A DNA stretch of 64,000 nucleotides, taken from Oscarella lobularis (Eukaryota > Porifera > Homoscleromorpha > Homosclerophorida > Oscarellidae). Made by a program: the position numbers and the translations under genes. The DNA lies in assembly GCF_947507565.1 (NCBI RefSeq), contig NC_089194.1, positions 1,860,001 through 1,924,000 on the forward strand, read 5' to 3'. Below, one piece after another: positions 1-8,705 of the stretch (position 1 is the first letter of the stretch; each line of letters begins with the position of its first letter). Under the pieces are notes generated by a model. The model ran no database searches. It had not been told where the DNA came from and worked only from the letters and a program-made list of their open reading frames with translations.

Positions 1-35
1 AGGGAGATTCTAAAAATCAATACATAGATTTTATT

Positions 36-581
36 CTAATCAAGACGTACGGGAATACTTAGAGGAGTTTTCCAATTAAATTTTGGAGATTTCATTTCAG
101 CGCTTTTTGGTTTTATTTTTGGAGTGAAATTCATCATTTTTTGACGTCTTTCTTCCTTTCGTTTTGCGTAATCTTCAATGGATTCCATTCGTTGAAAATT
201 TCGCTCGTGAATGCCAGTAAAGCGAGGAATTTTAGACACTACGAAAGATGTTTACTTAAAATTAGAGAAAATCGATCAATTTGCCTTTTGTTTTGACCAC
301 TCCACGATCTTTTTTAGGAGAAACGCTGAACGTTTGCCTTCGAGCAGGTAAAACCGATTTTTTCGGCGATTTCGGAGTCGATTTTGGCACTCCATAGTAT
401 TCGATAAGTTTCTGCTTCATTTCTTCGTTCTAACGACCAAGTTTTGAAACGATAACGGTTCGAAGAAGACGCGTACTTTGCCGTTGGCTTTTATTTTTAG
501 ACGTTTGCACAGTTTCTGAAGCTGAGGGCGCTTCATCGTAGAAATCGTCGCCGAATCGAATGATTCCGTTGCTTCGCTCAT
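36..581 (-). CDS. NUSAP1-like: NUSAP1-like nucleolar and spindle-associated protein (short form)
   Basis: Three exons can be assembled on the minus strand: about 581-477, 429-~310 and ~238-36. Exon 1 (MSEATESFDSATISTMKRPQ start) plus exon 2 (KNEEMKQKLIEYYG) make a SAP-type helix-loop-helix, the N-terminal DNA-binding element of NUSAP. Exon 3 has IHERNFQRMESIEDYAKRK, closely resembling the NUSAP family motif HxxHFKxMESIDQYIERK. NUSAP proteins bind microtubules and chromatin in the mitotic spindle. The protein is much shorter than vertebrate NUSAP1 (over 400 residues). The exon 2 donor is uncertain; a phase-1 GTGGAG site fits the frame. The start lies inside the first exon of the divergent peroxiredoxin gene. 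Confidence 0.62.
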
Positions 582-728
582 TGTTTTTCGTTCAAACGTA
601 TACGGGATCGTCGAGCGCTCGACGATTGGCCAGAATTGGTCAGGGCGTGTTTAGCGCACGCGACCACTCGATGCTTTGTTCTCGTTTTGTCACGAAACGA
701 ACGTTCTTCCTCAGCTCAGCACTCAGAA
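560..728. promoter_or_regulatory. Compact bidirectional start region of NUSAP-like and PRDX5 genes
   Basis: The minus-strand gene starts at 581 and the plus-strand gene at 560 or 728. If the long PRDX5 form is used the two coding starts overlap; otherwise 147 bp separate them. No TATA box is obvious. A shared promoter is inferred from the geometry only. Confidence 0.4.
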
Positions 729-1530
729 TGGCAATAAACGTAAACAAGAGCACATTTCCGTAGAGACAGAGTTCAAACTAGGCTCCTAATTCAGATAGGA
801 GACCGACTTCCTTCAATAAACGTCTTCGAAGACACCCCAGCCACTAAAGTCAACTTAGCCGAATTGTTTTCGGGCAAAAAAGGCATCCTCTTTGCAGTTC
901 CAGGTGCATTCACACCGGGATGCTCGAAAGTGAGTCGTCGCGAGACTCTAGCCTAAAAATCGTCGAAAAATCTTTTTTTAGACTCACCTACCAGGCTACG
1001 TCCAAGATTTCGATAAAATCAAAGTATCTAGGCAACGTTTATTGATCAATTTGATAAGTTTGGCTGTCTAAGGCAAAGGGCGTTGAAGTGATTGCTTGCA
1101 TTTCCGTCAATGATCCGTTTGTTATGGCAGCTTGGGGCGAAAATCAAAAAGCGGGAGGAAAAGTCTAAAAAATACGAATTTTTTTGACAACCATGTTATT
1201 AATTAAAAATGGGTTTGGGTTTAGGTTCGTATGCTTGCTGACACTACTGGCGAATTTACAAAAGTGAGAATTTTTTGAAAAGTTTTTTCTGGTTTTGATT
1301 CGTTTTGGATTAGAAAATTGGAATGGATCTGGATTTGGCGGCTTTTTTGGGAAACGTGCGTTCAAAACGGTAGAATAGACACATTTTGTTAATAATTAAA
1401 ATTTAATAATTTCGTACTAATCAGCTATTCAATGGTGATTGATGATGGGGTTGTCACAGCCTTGAATGTTGAGCCAGATGGCAAGGGTCTCACGTGCAGT
1501 TTGTCAAACGAAATATTGAGCCAATTGTGA
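560..1530 (+). CDS. PRDX5: Peroxiredoxin-5 (atypical 2-Cys, mitochondrial/cytosolic)
   Basis: Exons: 560-739, 795-929, 982-1023, 1073-1162, 1225-1263, 1314-1369, 1425-1530. The joined protein reads IGDRLPSINVFED...VNLAELFSGKK, then PGAFTPGCSKTHLPGY with the peroxidatic Cys in the PxxxTxxC motif, CISVNDPFVMAAWG, and ends in LNVEPDGKGLTCSLSNEIL with the resolving Cys. It reduces peroxides using thioredoxin. Exon 1 gives two in-frame starts: Met at 560 adds a 56-residue Arg/Ser-rich, acid-poor leader typical of a mitochondrial presequence; Met at 728 (MAIN|IGDRL) matches the internal cytosolic/peroxisomal start known in human PRDX5. The 560 start overlaps the divergent NUSAP start by 22 bp. One exon-4 acceptor is AAG rather than CAG/TAG. 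Confidence 0.93.
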
Positions 1531-1868
1531 GACTTCTAAATCAAGATGGATTCCTCCAAACGCAATTTGAATGTTCGCTTTTTTTGTCAGTCTATAACGC
1601 ACGTTAGGCATGTGATTCGTTTATTTCTTGCAGCATTTCGTCCAGTTCTTGCTTAGATAGAGTTCCATATATGCGTCAATGGACAAGTAAGTGGGGCTAC
1701 ATTGGGCTTTAATTAAACTTGCTTCCTCGTCGTTTTGCACGAATTACGTTTCGCTAATTAGCTAATTGAGGCAACGGCTACGTAGTTGTTCTATTGTCTA
1801 ATGCATTGCATACATAAAGATCCGCGTGATCTCATTTGCAATCACGTGCTGTTCCGGGTGGGGAGAGA
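1531..1868. other. Intergenic stretch after PRDX5
   Basis: I see no gene here that I can support. The stretch holds T-rich DNA and a TTAGCTAATT run, then CACGTG just before the ATG of the next predicted gene (1869, or in-frame upstream at 1836). A short minus-strand reading with an EF-hand-like look at about 1609-1672 was considered and rejected. Confidence 0.5.
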
Positions 1869-2623
1869 ATGGGCGAGTCCAACTTGAAGCAGTGGACTTT
1901 TCTTCTCGTTAATGGAGTCAGCTTAGTGGCGGGCACAGTAGGACTTGCTCTTCTCCTTCTTATGACGCTAGGAAGTGTATACGAAGGTTGGTCCGTCACG
2001 GGTTTTTCAATAACATAACCTCCCTATACTTAGAGACTAAAAAGGAGGCATCAAGTGTTCAGAGATGCGCAGAAAGCAAAGAGGATAAAGTAATGCTTAC
2101 ATGTTTCTATAGAAACCACTTGTGGTATAGGGACAGTAGGCTACAGTAGTATAGAATCAAATTCCTTGATCAGAAAGAGAATTTAGTATAGGACCCCTGC
2201 AGGATTAGGAACACTTATAATAAATATACTGTATATTAGATGTCTGCCTCCGAAATGTGCTATCTGTCTGATAAAGAAGACCTAATGAATATCTACGTGG
2301 ATGAAGACGAGGAGGACGCGTTTGTAGAGTCCCTAAGCCGAACTTTGGAAAACGTAGAGGATCTGTTTTCTGAGGCAGAAGTGGCCCATCATATGGGACA
2401 GCAGAAACTAAAAGAGGAACTATTAGCACAGAGAAATAGTCTGGAAATTGAGGTAGTGATGAAATAGATAGGATGAAGCCGCTTTTCATCTTCTACGTAG
2501 CTAAACCGGCTGGAGATGGAAAAGGAGATTCTTACGCTTGCACAATCGGAAAACGAAAATCAAAGTAAGCCGTCGAAAAAGGTAAAAAAACCCAAACAAA
2601 GACGCGGTGCAAAATTGCAGTAG
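1869..2623 (+). CDS. Unrecognised protein: N-terminal TM segment plus coiled coil
   Basis: I do not recognise this family. A plausible model is 1869-~1987, ~2035-2088, 2240-2451 and 2489-2623. The first exon encodes MGESNLKQW then one long hydrophobic segment (TFLLVNGVSLVAGTVGLALL and onward), so a single signal-anchor helix. The exon at 2240 is acidic (VDEDEEDAFVESLSR) and runs into a heptad-like region (QQKLKEELLAQRNSLEIE, then LNRLEMEKEILTLAQSEN). The end is strongly basic (KKPKQRRGAK). In-frame splicing between these pieces works (phase 0 from 2088 to 2240). Whether the TM exon belongs to the same gene as the coiled-coil exons is not certain. About 160 residues in all. Confidence 0.38.
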
Positions 2624-2637
2624 CGCTCGTTTTATTT

Positions 2638-3744
2638 TTAATTTTTATGGACGTAAACGTTAAAATCGTGCGGCGACGTATCCTGCCCACTACTGTCCGT
2701 AAAAACGTGCCCACCGCGGGGAATTACCAAGTTGGGAGTTTCCGAAAACCCGAGCGTTTCTTGCTTAGAAAACTCCTCCCCATCTCGTTTCATTCTCTCT
2801 ACAATTCGCCCCATTTTTTGCCCTATTCTTTCCTCCTCCGTTCCGACGAGTGGTAGCTTTTCTAAGCCCCTATAAACGTCTGTCATGCTGCAGCGTTTTG
2901 TCGAGCGATGCTCAACGCATTTTGCAGCGATGCAAGCAAATTCTTGTGCCTGAGCCTTCGGATATCTTTCCCCGAGAAGACGGTCCACGTAACGTAGTAA
3001 ACTTTTCGGATTTTCAAACTTCGATTCGAGATAAGTTATGAGATCTTTCTTTTCTTTTCGACGCGGATCGTGCGGCGCCAAACCGGTCAAAACTTCCAGC
3101 ATAATAACACCAAAACTGAAAACGTCTAATTTCGGCGTAATTTCGCCGCGTAAATATTCCGGTGCTAAATAGCCGGACGTACCCATGACGTTTTGCGTTT
3201 TAAGACTTCTTCCCGTTTCCGAGAGCGAGCGCGCCAAGCCAAAGTCTCCCACCTTAGCGCGCATCGCCAAATCAAGAAGAATATTTGCACTCTTTATATC
3301 GCGATGTATAAATGGTTTTTGTGGGTCCGCCGTGTGTAGATAGGATATACCGCGCGCCGAATCGCGCATTATGCTCATACGGGACGACCATTCTAATTTA
3401 GCGCGCTCGCGTGGATCTAACTTGTCTTCCAACGTTCCATTTTCCATAAATTCATAAACGAGACACGGATCGTTTCCATCGACTGAATAACCCATGAGGC
3501 AAATTAGATTGGGATGACGAAATTGCGCGAGAACTTCAATTTCAGTAACGAATTGTTCTTTTGTTTTATACTTGGTTTTTTCTTTTGTATTGTTTAGACG
3601 TTTGATTGCAACTTCGGTGAAACGAAGGATGCCTTTAAAGACGGGACCGAAACCTCCTTCACCTAGTTTTTTTCCACCTTTTGAAATAGGCAAGTCGTTG
3701 AAGTTGTCCGTCGATTGGGCAAGATCAGTAAAGGAAAAGTTCAT
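2638..3744 (-). CDS. IRAK4/Pelle-type serine/threonine kinase
   Basis: A 368-residue kinase begins with FSFTDLAQSTDNFND, like the FSFYEL...TNNF entry of IRAK4. It has a Gly loop GEGGFGPVFKG (28-38), VAIK lysine (K48), a Tyr gatekeeper in CLVYEFM (Y97, the IRAK hallmark), HRDIKSANILL (HRD 147-149), DFGLA (167-169), GTSGYLAPE and GEITPKLDVFSFGV. All catalytic residues are present. IRAKs act downstream of Toll/IL-1 receptors and MyD88. No intron is seen in the kinase part, but the frame stays open upstream to a plausible acceptor near 3777, so an upstream exon may exist. I could not find a death domain between this gene and AP2S1. The C-tail (~70 residues) is unrecognised. Confidence 0.85.
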   Translation of the reverse strand: MNFSFTDLAQSTDNFNDLPISKGGKKLGEGGFGPVFKGILRFTEVAIKRLNNTKEKTKYKTKEQFVTEIEVLAQFRHPNLICLMGYSVDGNDPCLVYEFMENGTLEDKLDPRERAKLEWSSRMSIMRDSARGISYLHTADPQKPFIHRDIKSANILLDLAMRAKVGDFGLARSLSETGRSLKTQNVMGTSGYLAPEYLRGEITPKLDVFSFGVIMLEVLTGLAPHDPRRKEKKDLITYLESKFENPKSLLRYVDRLLGERYPKAQAQEFACIAAKCVEHRSTKRCSMTDVYRGLEKLPLVGTEEERIGQKMGRIVERMKRDGEEFSKQETLGFSETPNLVIPRGGHVFTDSSGQDTSPHDFNVYVHKN

Positions 3745-4045
3745 AGTAAGATGTTGAATTTCTGGTTGCCTTGAACCTATAAAACGTTGCAGCTTGTTCG
3801 GGGGGATTTTTGGGGAACTGTGAGATCACTTGGGTAACTCCCCGCCTACAGGAAATTGCTGCGTGGCAAGTCTTGGGAATCTTTTCTGATTGGCTTGACA
3901 CCTTTCGATGTAGGAGAAGACTTGGGGAAATGTACGACGCCCAAATCAGAGAGATGGAGAGATCGAATAACACCTTCCTACGGGAATCGAATGCGCAAAA
4001 TTGCGCAAACTGCTGAGCAGACTGCGTACTATACCCGAAGAAAAC

Positions 4046-4693
4046 ATGGTTATTCTCGCCGTTATTGCTCGATTTTATCGTCGCAATCGATACCTTTTGT
4101 CTAGATTCGATTCATCCTGATACAAAATCGCGCCGGAAAGACGCGTCTCGCCAAATGGTTCATGGCATTCGAAGACGACGAAAAACAAAAGCTGATCGAA
4201 GAAGTGCACGCAGTCGTCACCGTGCGCGATGCAAAACACACGAATTTCGTCGAGGTAAACACGAAATTTCGTAGCGGGGCCCCCTTTGAGGAACCAACCT
4301 CGATTTTAGTTCCGCAACTTCAAAATCGTTTATCGAAGATACGCGGGACTTTATTTCTGCATATGCTGCGACGTCGACGACAACAATTTAGCCTATCTCG
4401 AAGCCATACATAACTTTGTAGAGGTACAAAATTAATAATAATTAATTAATTAATAATAATAGTACTGATTAATACGAAGGTATTGAACGAATATTTTCAC
4501 AACGTTTGTGAACTCGATCTCGTCTTCAATTTCTATAAGGTAGTCTAGATATAAGAAATTAGTTAATTAATTAATTAATTAATTAATTGAGGTATATGCT
4601 GTTGTTGATGAAATGTTCTTGGCCGGGGAAATTCGCGAAACGAGTCAAATGAAAGTTTTGAATCAGCTTCAAATGCTCGGAACACTAGAATAA
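4046..4693 (+). CDS. AP2S1: AP-2 complex sigma subunit
   Basis: Exons: 4046-4048 (only the ATG), 4105-4254, 4310-4423, 4480-4539, 4592-4693. The joined protein begins [19 protein letters not shown] and continues with [38 protein letters not shown], ending in [15 protein letters not shown]. This is near-identical to animal AP2S1 at the usual 142-residue length. It is the small core subunit of the clathrin adaptor for endocytosis at the plasma membrane and binds dileucine cargo signals. The start codon forms the whole coding part of exon 1, followed by a 56-bp intron with an unusual GTTATT donor. It converges on MAX, with 141 bp between stops. Confidence 0.96.
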
Positions 4694-4834
4694 ATATTCC
4701 CCTCCCCCTCCCCCTCTCATTTTTTTCTTTTGTCTCGTTTTGTTGATATGAACGTAGTGATCAAATTCTTTAATTTGTCACAATGTTGCGCAAACAAATG
4801 AAAAATTTCTACATAACGCGTTCTTTCGTTTTTT
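4694..4834. other. Convergent spacer between AP2S1 and MAX
   Basis: The spacer is 141 bp long and T/C-rich (CCCCTCCCCCTCCCCCTC), with no canonical AATAAA seen. It must hold both 3' ends. Confidence 0.5.
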
Positions 4835-5463
4835 TTAATTATCTCGTGGTCTTTTGGGTTCTGGTTCGACGGTTTCTGATTGGACGACCGGAGGAATGAT
4901 TCCGCTCAATGTAGCCATTCCTCCCTGATCAACCCCGCCCACGCGCGTTCGTTCCAAAGTGCTGACTAATTAAAAATTAAATTAAATTAAAATTATTTTT
5001 TTCGACGTTACTTTGCTGTTGCAATTGATCGTTTTGTCTCTTTAATTCGTCAATATCTCGCTAATGAAATAATCTATAGAATTATTATATCTTTAATTTT
5101 TATTTCTACTTCGTGGTCTTCCGTTTTCTTTCGTAGTAATTCGATGTAATCGGTCGCCTTATTCAATACTTGAGCTCTCGATGCCTTTCGAATTCGTCCT
5201 CGTTATTCGCGCATGCGCTCAAGTCTAATTTTCGACGTTTTTTACCTTTTCGCCGGCCATCGAAGGAACTGCGTCTCTTAGACTCGTGAAACTGTCTTTG
5301 ATGTGATCTCTTCGACGTCGTTCCAGTGCGTTGTGATGACGTCTCTTGTCGAAATTCTGCGAAAACGACTTAGGGGGCCCCACTCGAATAATTCGCTTTT
5401 CTTGCTATATACATCGTCGTCGTTTTCGACGTCAATATCTCGATCGTCGTCAAAATCGCTCAT
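4835..5463 (-). CDS. MAX: MAX bHLH-leucine-zipper transcription factor
   Basis: Exons on the minus strand: 5463-5413, 5356-5246, 5184-5110, 5060-5012, 4965-4835. The N-terminus is acidic ([17 protein letters not shown]). Basic region and helix 1 follow ([20 protein letters not shown]), with the H-E-R residues that contact CACGTG E-boxes. After the loop comes [20 protein letters not shown] (helix 2), then a zipper [15 protein letters not shown]. The C-tail ends PEPKRPRDN, equivalent to the basic KKLRMEAS end of human MAX. MAX is the obligate dimer partner of MYC and MXD proteins in the nucleus. The start is 85 bp from the divergent NAA20 start. Confidence 0.94.
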
Positions 5464-5548
5464 TCCGTGAGAAAATACGACCTGGTTACGGCGTCCGCCG
5501 AAACTGTTTTCTCTAGCGCACGTTAGAATTGTAGAAACGATCCCCACG
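5464..5548. promoter_or_regulatory. Bidirectional promoter between MAX and NAA20
   Basis: Only 85 bp separate the two divergent start codons, so both 5' UTRs and promoter elements must fit here or extend into coding DNA. No TATA box is visible. Function is inferred from layout. Confidence 0.5.
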
Positions 5549-6297
5549 ATGTCAATTCTAAGAGAGTTCACCTGCGACGATCTCTTTCGATTCAATGCAA
5601 CGTAAGTAATAAAGTCGATTGGAACACATGTTCAACAACTGACGTGTAGAAATTTGGACCCACTCACCGAAACGGTAATGTCACGTGACAGCCGAAGTAT
5701 CTCTTTCTCTCTGTATATCTACAGTTGCATAGTACGCCGTGAGTTTTTATCTGCAATATCTCGCTCGATGGCCCGAATTTTGCTTCGTCGCCGAATCTCC
5801 TTCGGGAAAAATCATGGGATACAGTAACCGACATTTTTTTTATATTTCGCAATAATTCGTTTATTAGCGTAATCTTATTAGTCCTCGGAAAAGCCGAAGG
5901 GTCTGTAGCCAGAGAACTGTGGCACGGTCACGTGACTGCCATTAGTATCACCCCCGAGTACAGGAGACTTGGATTGGCCGGAAAACTGATGAATTTACTC
6001 GAAGAGGTGTCCGAAAAGTAAGCGAGCACATTTTTCAAAATTAATTAATTAATTAATATCGAATTTTTTAGAAAAGATGTATTTTTTGTTGATCTGTTTG
6101 TGAGAGTGTCGAACAAACGCGCCGTCAATATGTACGAAAAATTGGGCTACATCGTTTACAGACGAGTTCTTGATTATTACTCGGGAACAAATACTGAAGA
6201 TGCTTATGACATGAGAAAAGCCCTGCCGCGCGACGTTCACAAAAAATCGGTCGTGCCTTTGAAGGACCCTATACGTCCAGAAGATCTAGAATGGTAG
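5549..6297 (+). CDS. NAA20: N-alpha-acetyltransferase 20 (NatB catalytic subunit)
   Basis: Exons: 5549-5601, 5650-5674, 5733-5823, 5882-6017, 6072-6297. The joined protein has MSILREFTCDDLFRFNATNL, FYLQYLARWPEFCFVAESPS, the GNAT acetyl-CoA loop YRRLGLAGKLM (R/Q-x-x-G-x-A type), FFVDLFVRVSNKRAVNMYEK, and ends in DAYDMRKALPRDVHKK...RPEDLEW. This matches NAA20 along its full length (~177 residues). NatB acetylates nascent proteins starting Met-Asp/Glu/Asn/Gln on the ribosome, with NAA25 as partner. Intron 4 has an ATTA run. Confidence 0.95.
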
Positions 6298-6423
6298 GAA
6301 AGAAATACAAATTAGCGCGCGTTATCGTCCTCCTCCGGGAATGTCTTCGACTGCGCTCACGTGGTTTCGTCGACCAATCGCGATCGTCGGATAGTTTCAA
6401 AGCTCCTCTCCATCGAATCGACG

Positions 6424-8590
6424 ATGCTGTACGCGTCTAAAACGATCGAAAGGGACGCCGTTCGTCTCGCCGTCACCGAGCGACTCAAGGAAATCGGAAT
6501 CAAGCTTCCGCGCAAGCTCAGCACGCCGATCGCTATTCGTCTCGACGTAAAATCGCCAAACCGGCGTCTTCTCGCATTCGAACGAGCCTCATTTTATAGG
6601 ACAAGAAACCGAAAACGCAACTCGGCGTACCCCTTCAGTCGAATAGCTGGAAACGCAAAGTGCATATCGTCCAAGGCGAAGCAAAAGTGCCACGGTATAG
6701 TTACGATAGCCGTAAACCCAAACAAAATTCATTCAAAAGTCTCCCAGACTCGTTTACGATGCCGTAACGCATCTGAACGGTCACACCGACGTCGAAGGTC
6801 TCTTTCGCGTGAGCGGATCGATCGTACGCCAACGAAAACTCGTCTCCGATTTGAATCAAGGTCTTCCAACGCCCGATGCGCATGCGCACGACATGGCGAA
6901 CATTCTAAAGCGTTTCTTTCGCGAACTACCCGAACCCCTATTGACGTCACGCCTACTCGCGAGTTTCGAACAAGCGTGGGACATCCGGGAAAGTGGAACT
7001 TTCGATGACGTCACGTACACGGAAGCCGTACTCCTTCTCTGTCTTCTCTTGCCCGTCGAGCATCGTCACGTGCTTCAATATATTATGGGATTTATTAAAT
7101 CGGTGGCGGATCGTTGTGACGTCAATAAAATGACGGCGGAGAATTTGGCGACGGTTTTGACGCCGAATTTTACGCGTTCGGGATCGAGATCGACTTTGCC
7201 GACGAAACGTCAATTGTTTGCTTATACTCGCGTTGTGGAATTGATGATTTTGAAGGCGGAGCTCATTGGGATTGTTCCTTGTGGAGTGGAGGAGAAAGTG
7301 AAGAAGATTAATTTGGTGCCCTTTTCAAGTGGAGATATGAAGGAAGGGGATGTTGTGGATGGAGGAGCAGCTTCTGGATCAACGGATCGTCATGCAGCAG
7401 AAGGAGGGAGTGGTGATCTGGAACAACTTGGTGCAAAGAAGAAAAGAAAGAAGAGAAGAAGTTCTTCACTATCAGGTAAATAAAACAGATATATAGATAG
7501 AAGTAGTAACTACTAAGTGTACATCTATCTATCTAATTAAAATAGATATGTAAGAGTATAGATAGATAGAAGTACTAACTACTAATCTATGTAAGTGTAT
7601 CTACTCATGTTTCTTTCTCTAGGCTTTATTACTAAGTTGACTGGATTGACTACTGGTTCAAATAGAAAGACGTTGTTGGCTCGGAAGAAGACTTTGCCTA
7701 CTGCTATGGAGATGCATGAGAGATTTGTGGCTAAGAAGGAGAATGAAGGAGGAGAAGAAGAAGAAACGAAGCAGGAGTCAGCTGATGAATTGGATTTTCA
7801 AATTCCACCCATAGAAAGTACGTTTACTTTTAATTCAAATTTCTAAGGAATTGTATGGATATTTAGTTGGGCATGTGACTGTGAGAAGTACGCCGCGATT
7901 GGTCAGAAAATCGCCAGGGAAACGCAAGGCTCCTCATGATGACGTAGCCTTGATGTCATCAAGCAAAAGGTACAGTTGAAAAATCTAGAAATTAATCTAA
8001 TAAATCCCCATAGGCAAGCCATTCTTGCTAACACAATTAACCCCAATAAAATTCGTCCTGCGTTTTCAAAGGCCCCTTCTACTCCTCCACCAAGCAGTAA
8101 ATTAATTAATTAATTAAAATTTCGGAACTTTTTTAAATGTTTTGTATCTGAGGTGTTGGACTTGTAGCGACTCCTCAATCTCCAGCTGTCCAATCAATTG
8201 TTTCTCTTCCTGTGGGAGACTCTCTTAGCAAAGGAAGTCCTTTGTGCACACCTAAAAGGAAAACGTTAGTTATTCACCTATAGTATTATTTATCGAATTG
8301 ATAATATACAGGCGGAGGTCTGCCAGTTTGAAGGGAAAGAAAATTCGAAAATCTCCATCTATTGGTAGAAGAATCAAAAGGCTAAGTGACTCAATTTTCA
8401 AGGTATGTTTGTGAAAAATAGGGGGTTGGGACATTTCTAGTTCTCTTTTAATTAGAAACACGAAGAACCTTCGCTTTTGACTGCTGATCGTCTTTCTTCG
8501 TTTGAAATTGGGGCTCGTCTTGCTGGAGAAGCGCTCGATTACGAGAGAGACCAGAGAGAAGTGGAAACAGTCAAAGAATGGATTATTTAG
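6424..8590 (+). CDS. ARHGAP11A-like: ARHGAP11-like Rho GTPase-activating protein
   Basis: Nine or so exons: 6424-6546, 6600-6694, 6748-7475, 7623-7817, 7867-~7971, ~8015-8093, ~8168-8269, ~8312-8402, ~8457-8590. Order: N-terminal ERDAVRLAVTERLKEIGIK and LGVPLQ, as in ARHGAP11A; then RhoGAP domain with the catalytic Arg finger in VEGLFRVSGSIVRQR; LKRFFRELPEPLL; NKMTAENLATVLTPNF. The C-terminal half is low-complexity and basic (KKKRKKRRSSS; RKSPGKRKAP; TPKRKT) and ends KEWII. It switches off RhoA-type GTPases; the vertebrate homolog works in cytokinesis. The Ser/Lys-rich tail contains a nuclear-signal-like patch. A (GATA)-type repeat lies in the intron after 7475. Confidence 0.85.
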
Positions 8591-8705
8591 ACATTATTTG
8601 TTATAATTTTTTTGTAGAAAGCGTTGTATGTGATCGATAGAAATGAATTCAGCATGGAGATACTCACATACGGGACGTCGTGCTCTTTAGCTCTTCGAGT
8701 CGTTT

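Noticed and set aside
1609-1672. Minus-strand reading GTLSKQELDEMLQEINES, resembling the end of an EF-hand
   Set aside because: A stop lies four codons upstream with no acceptor in between and no other EF-hand exon was found nearby.
2638-3744. Plant-type receptor-like kinase as contamination or transfer
   Set aside because: The kinase matches animal IRAK4/Pelle in the Tyr gatekeeper and the FSF..TNNF-like entry, and neighbouring genes are all animal.
3810-4104. Plus-strand frames upstream of AP2S1 (MGNCEITWVTP, MLRGKSWESF)
   Set aside because: No family similarity; they overlap AP2S1 5' sequence and the upstream side of the kinase gene.
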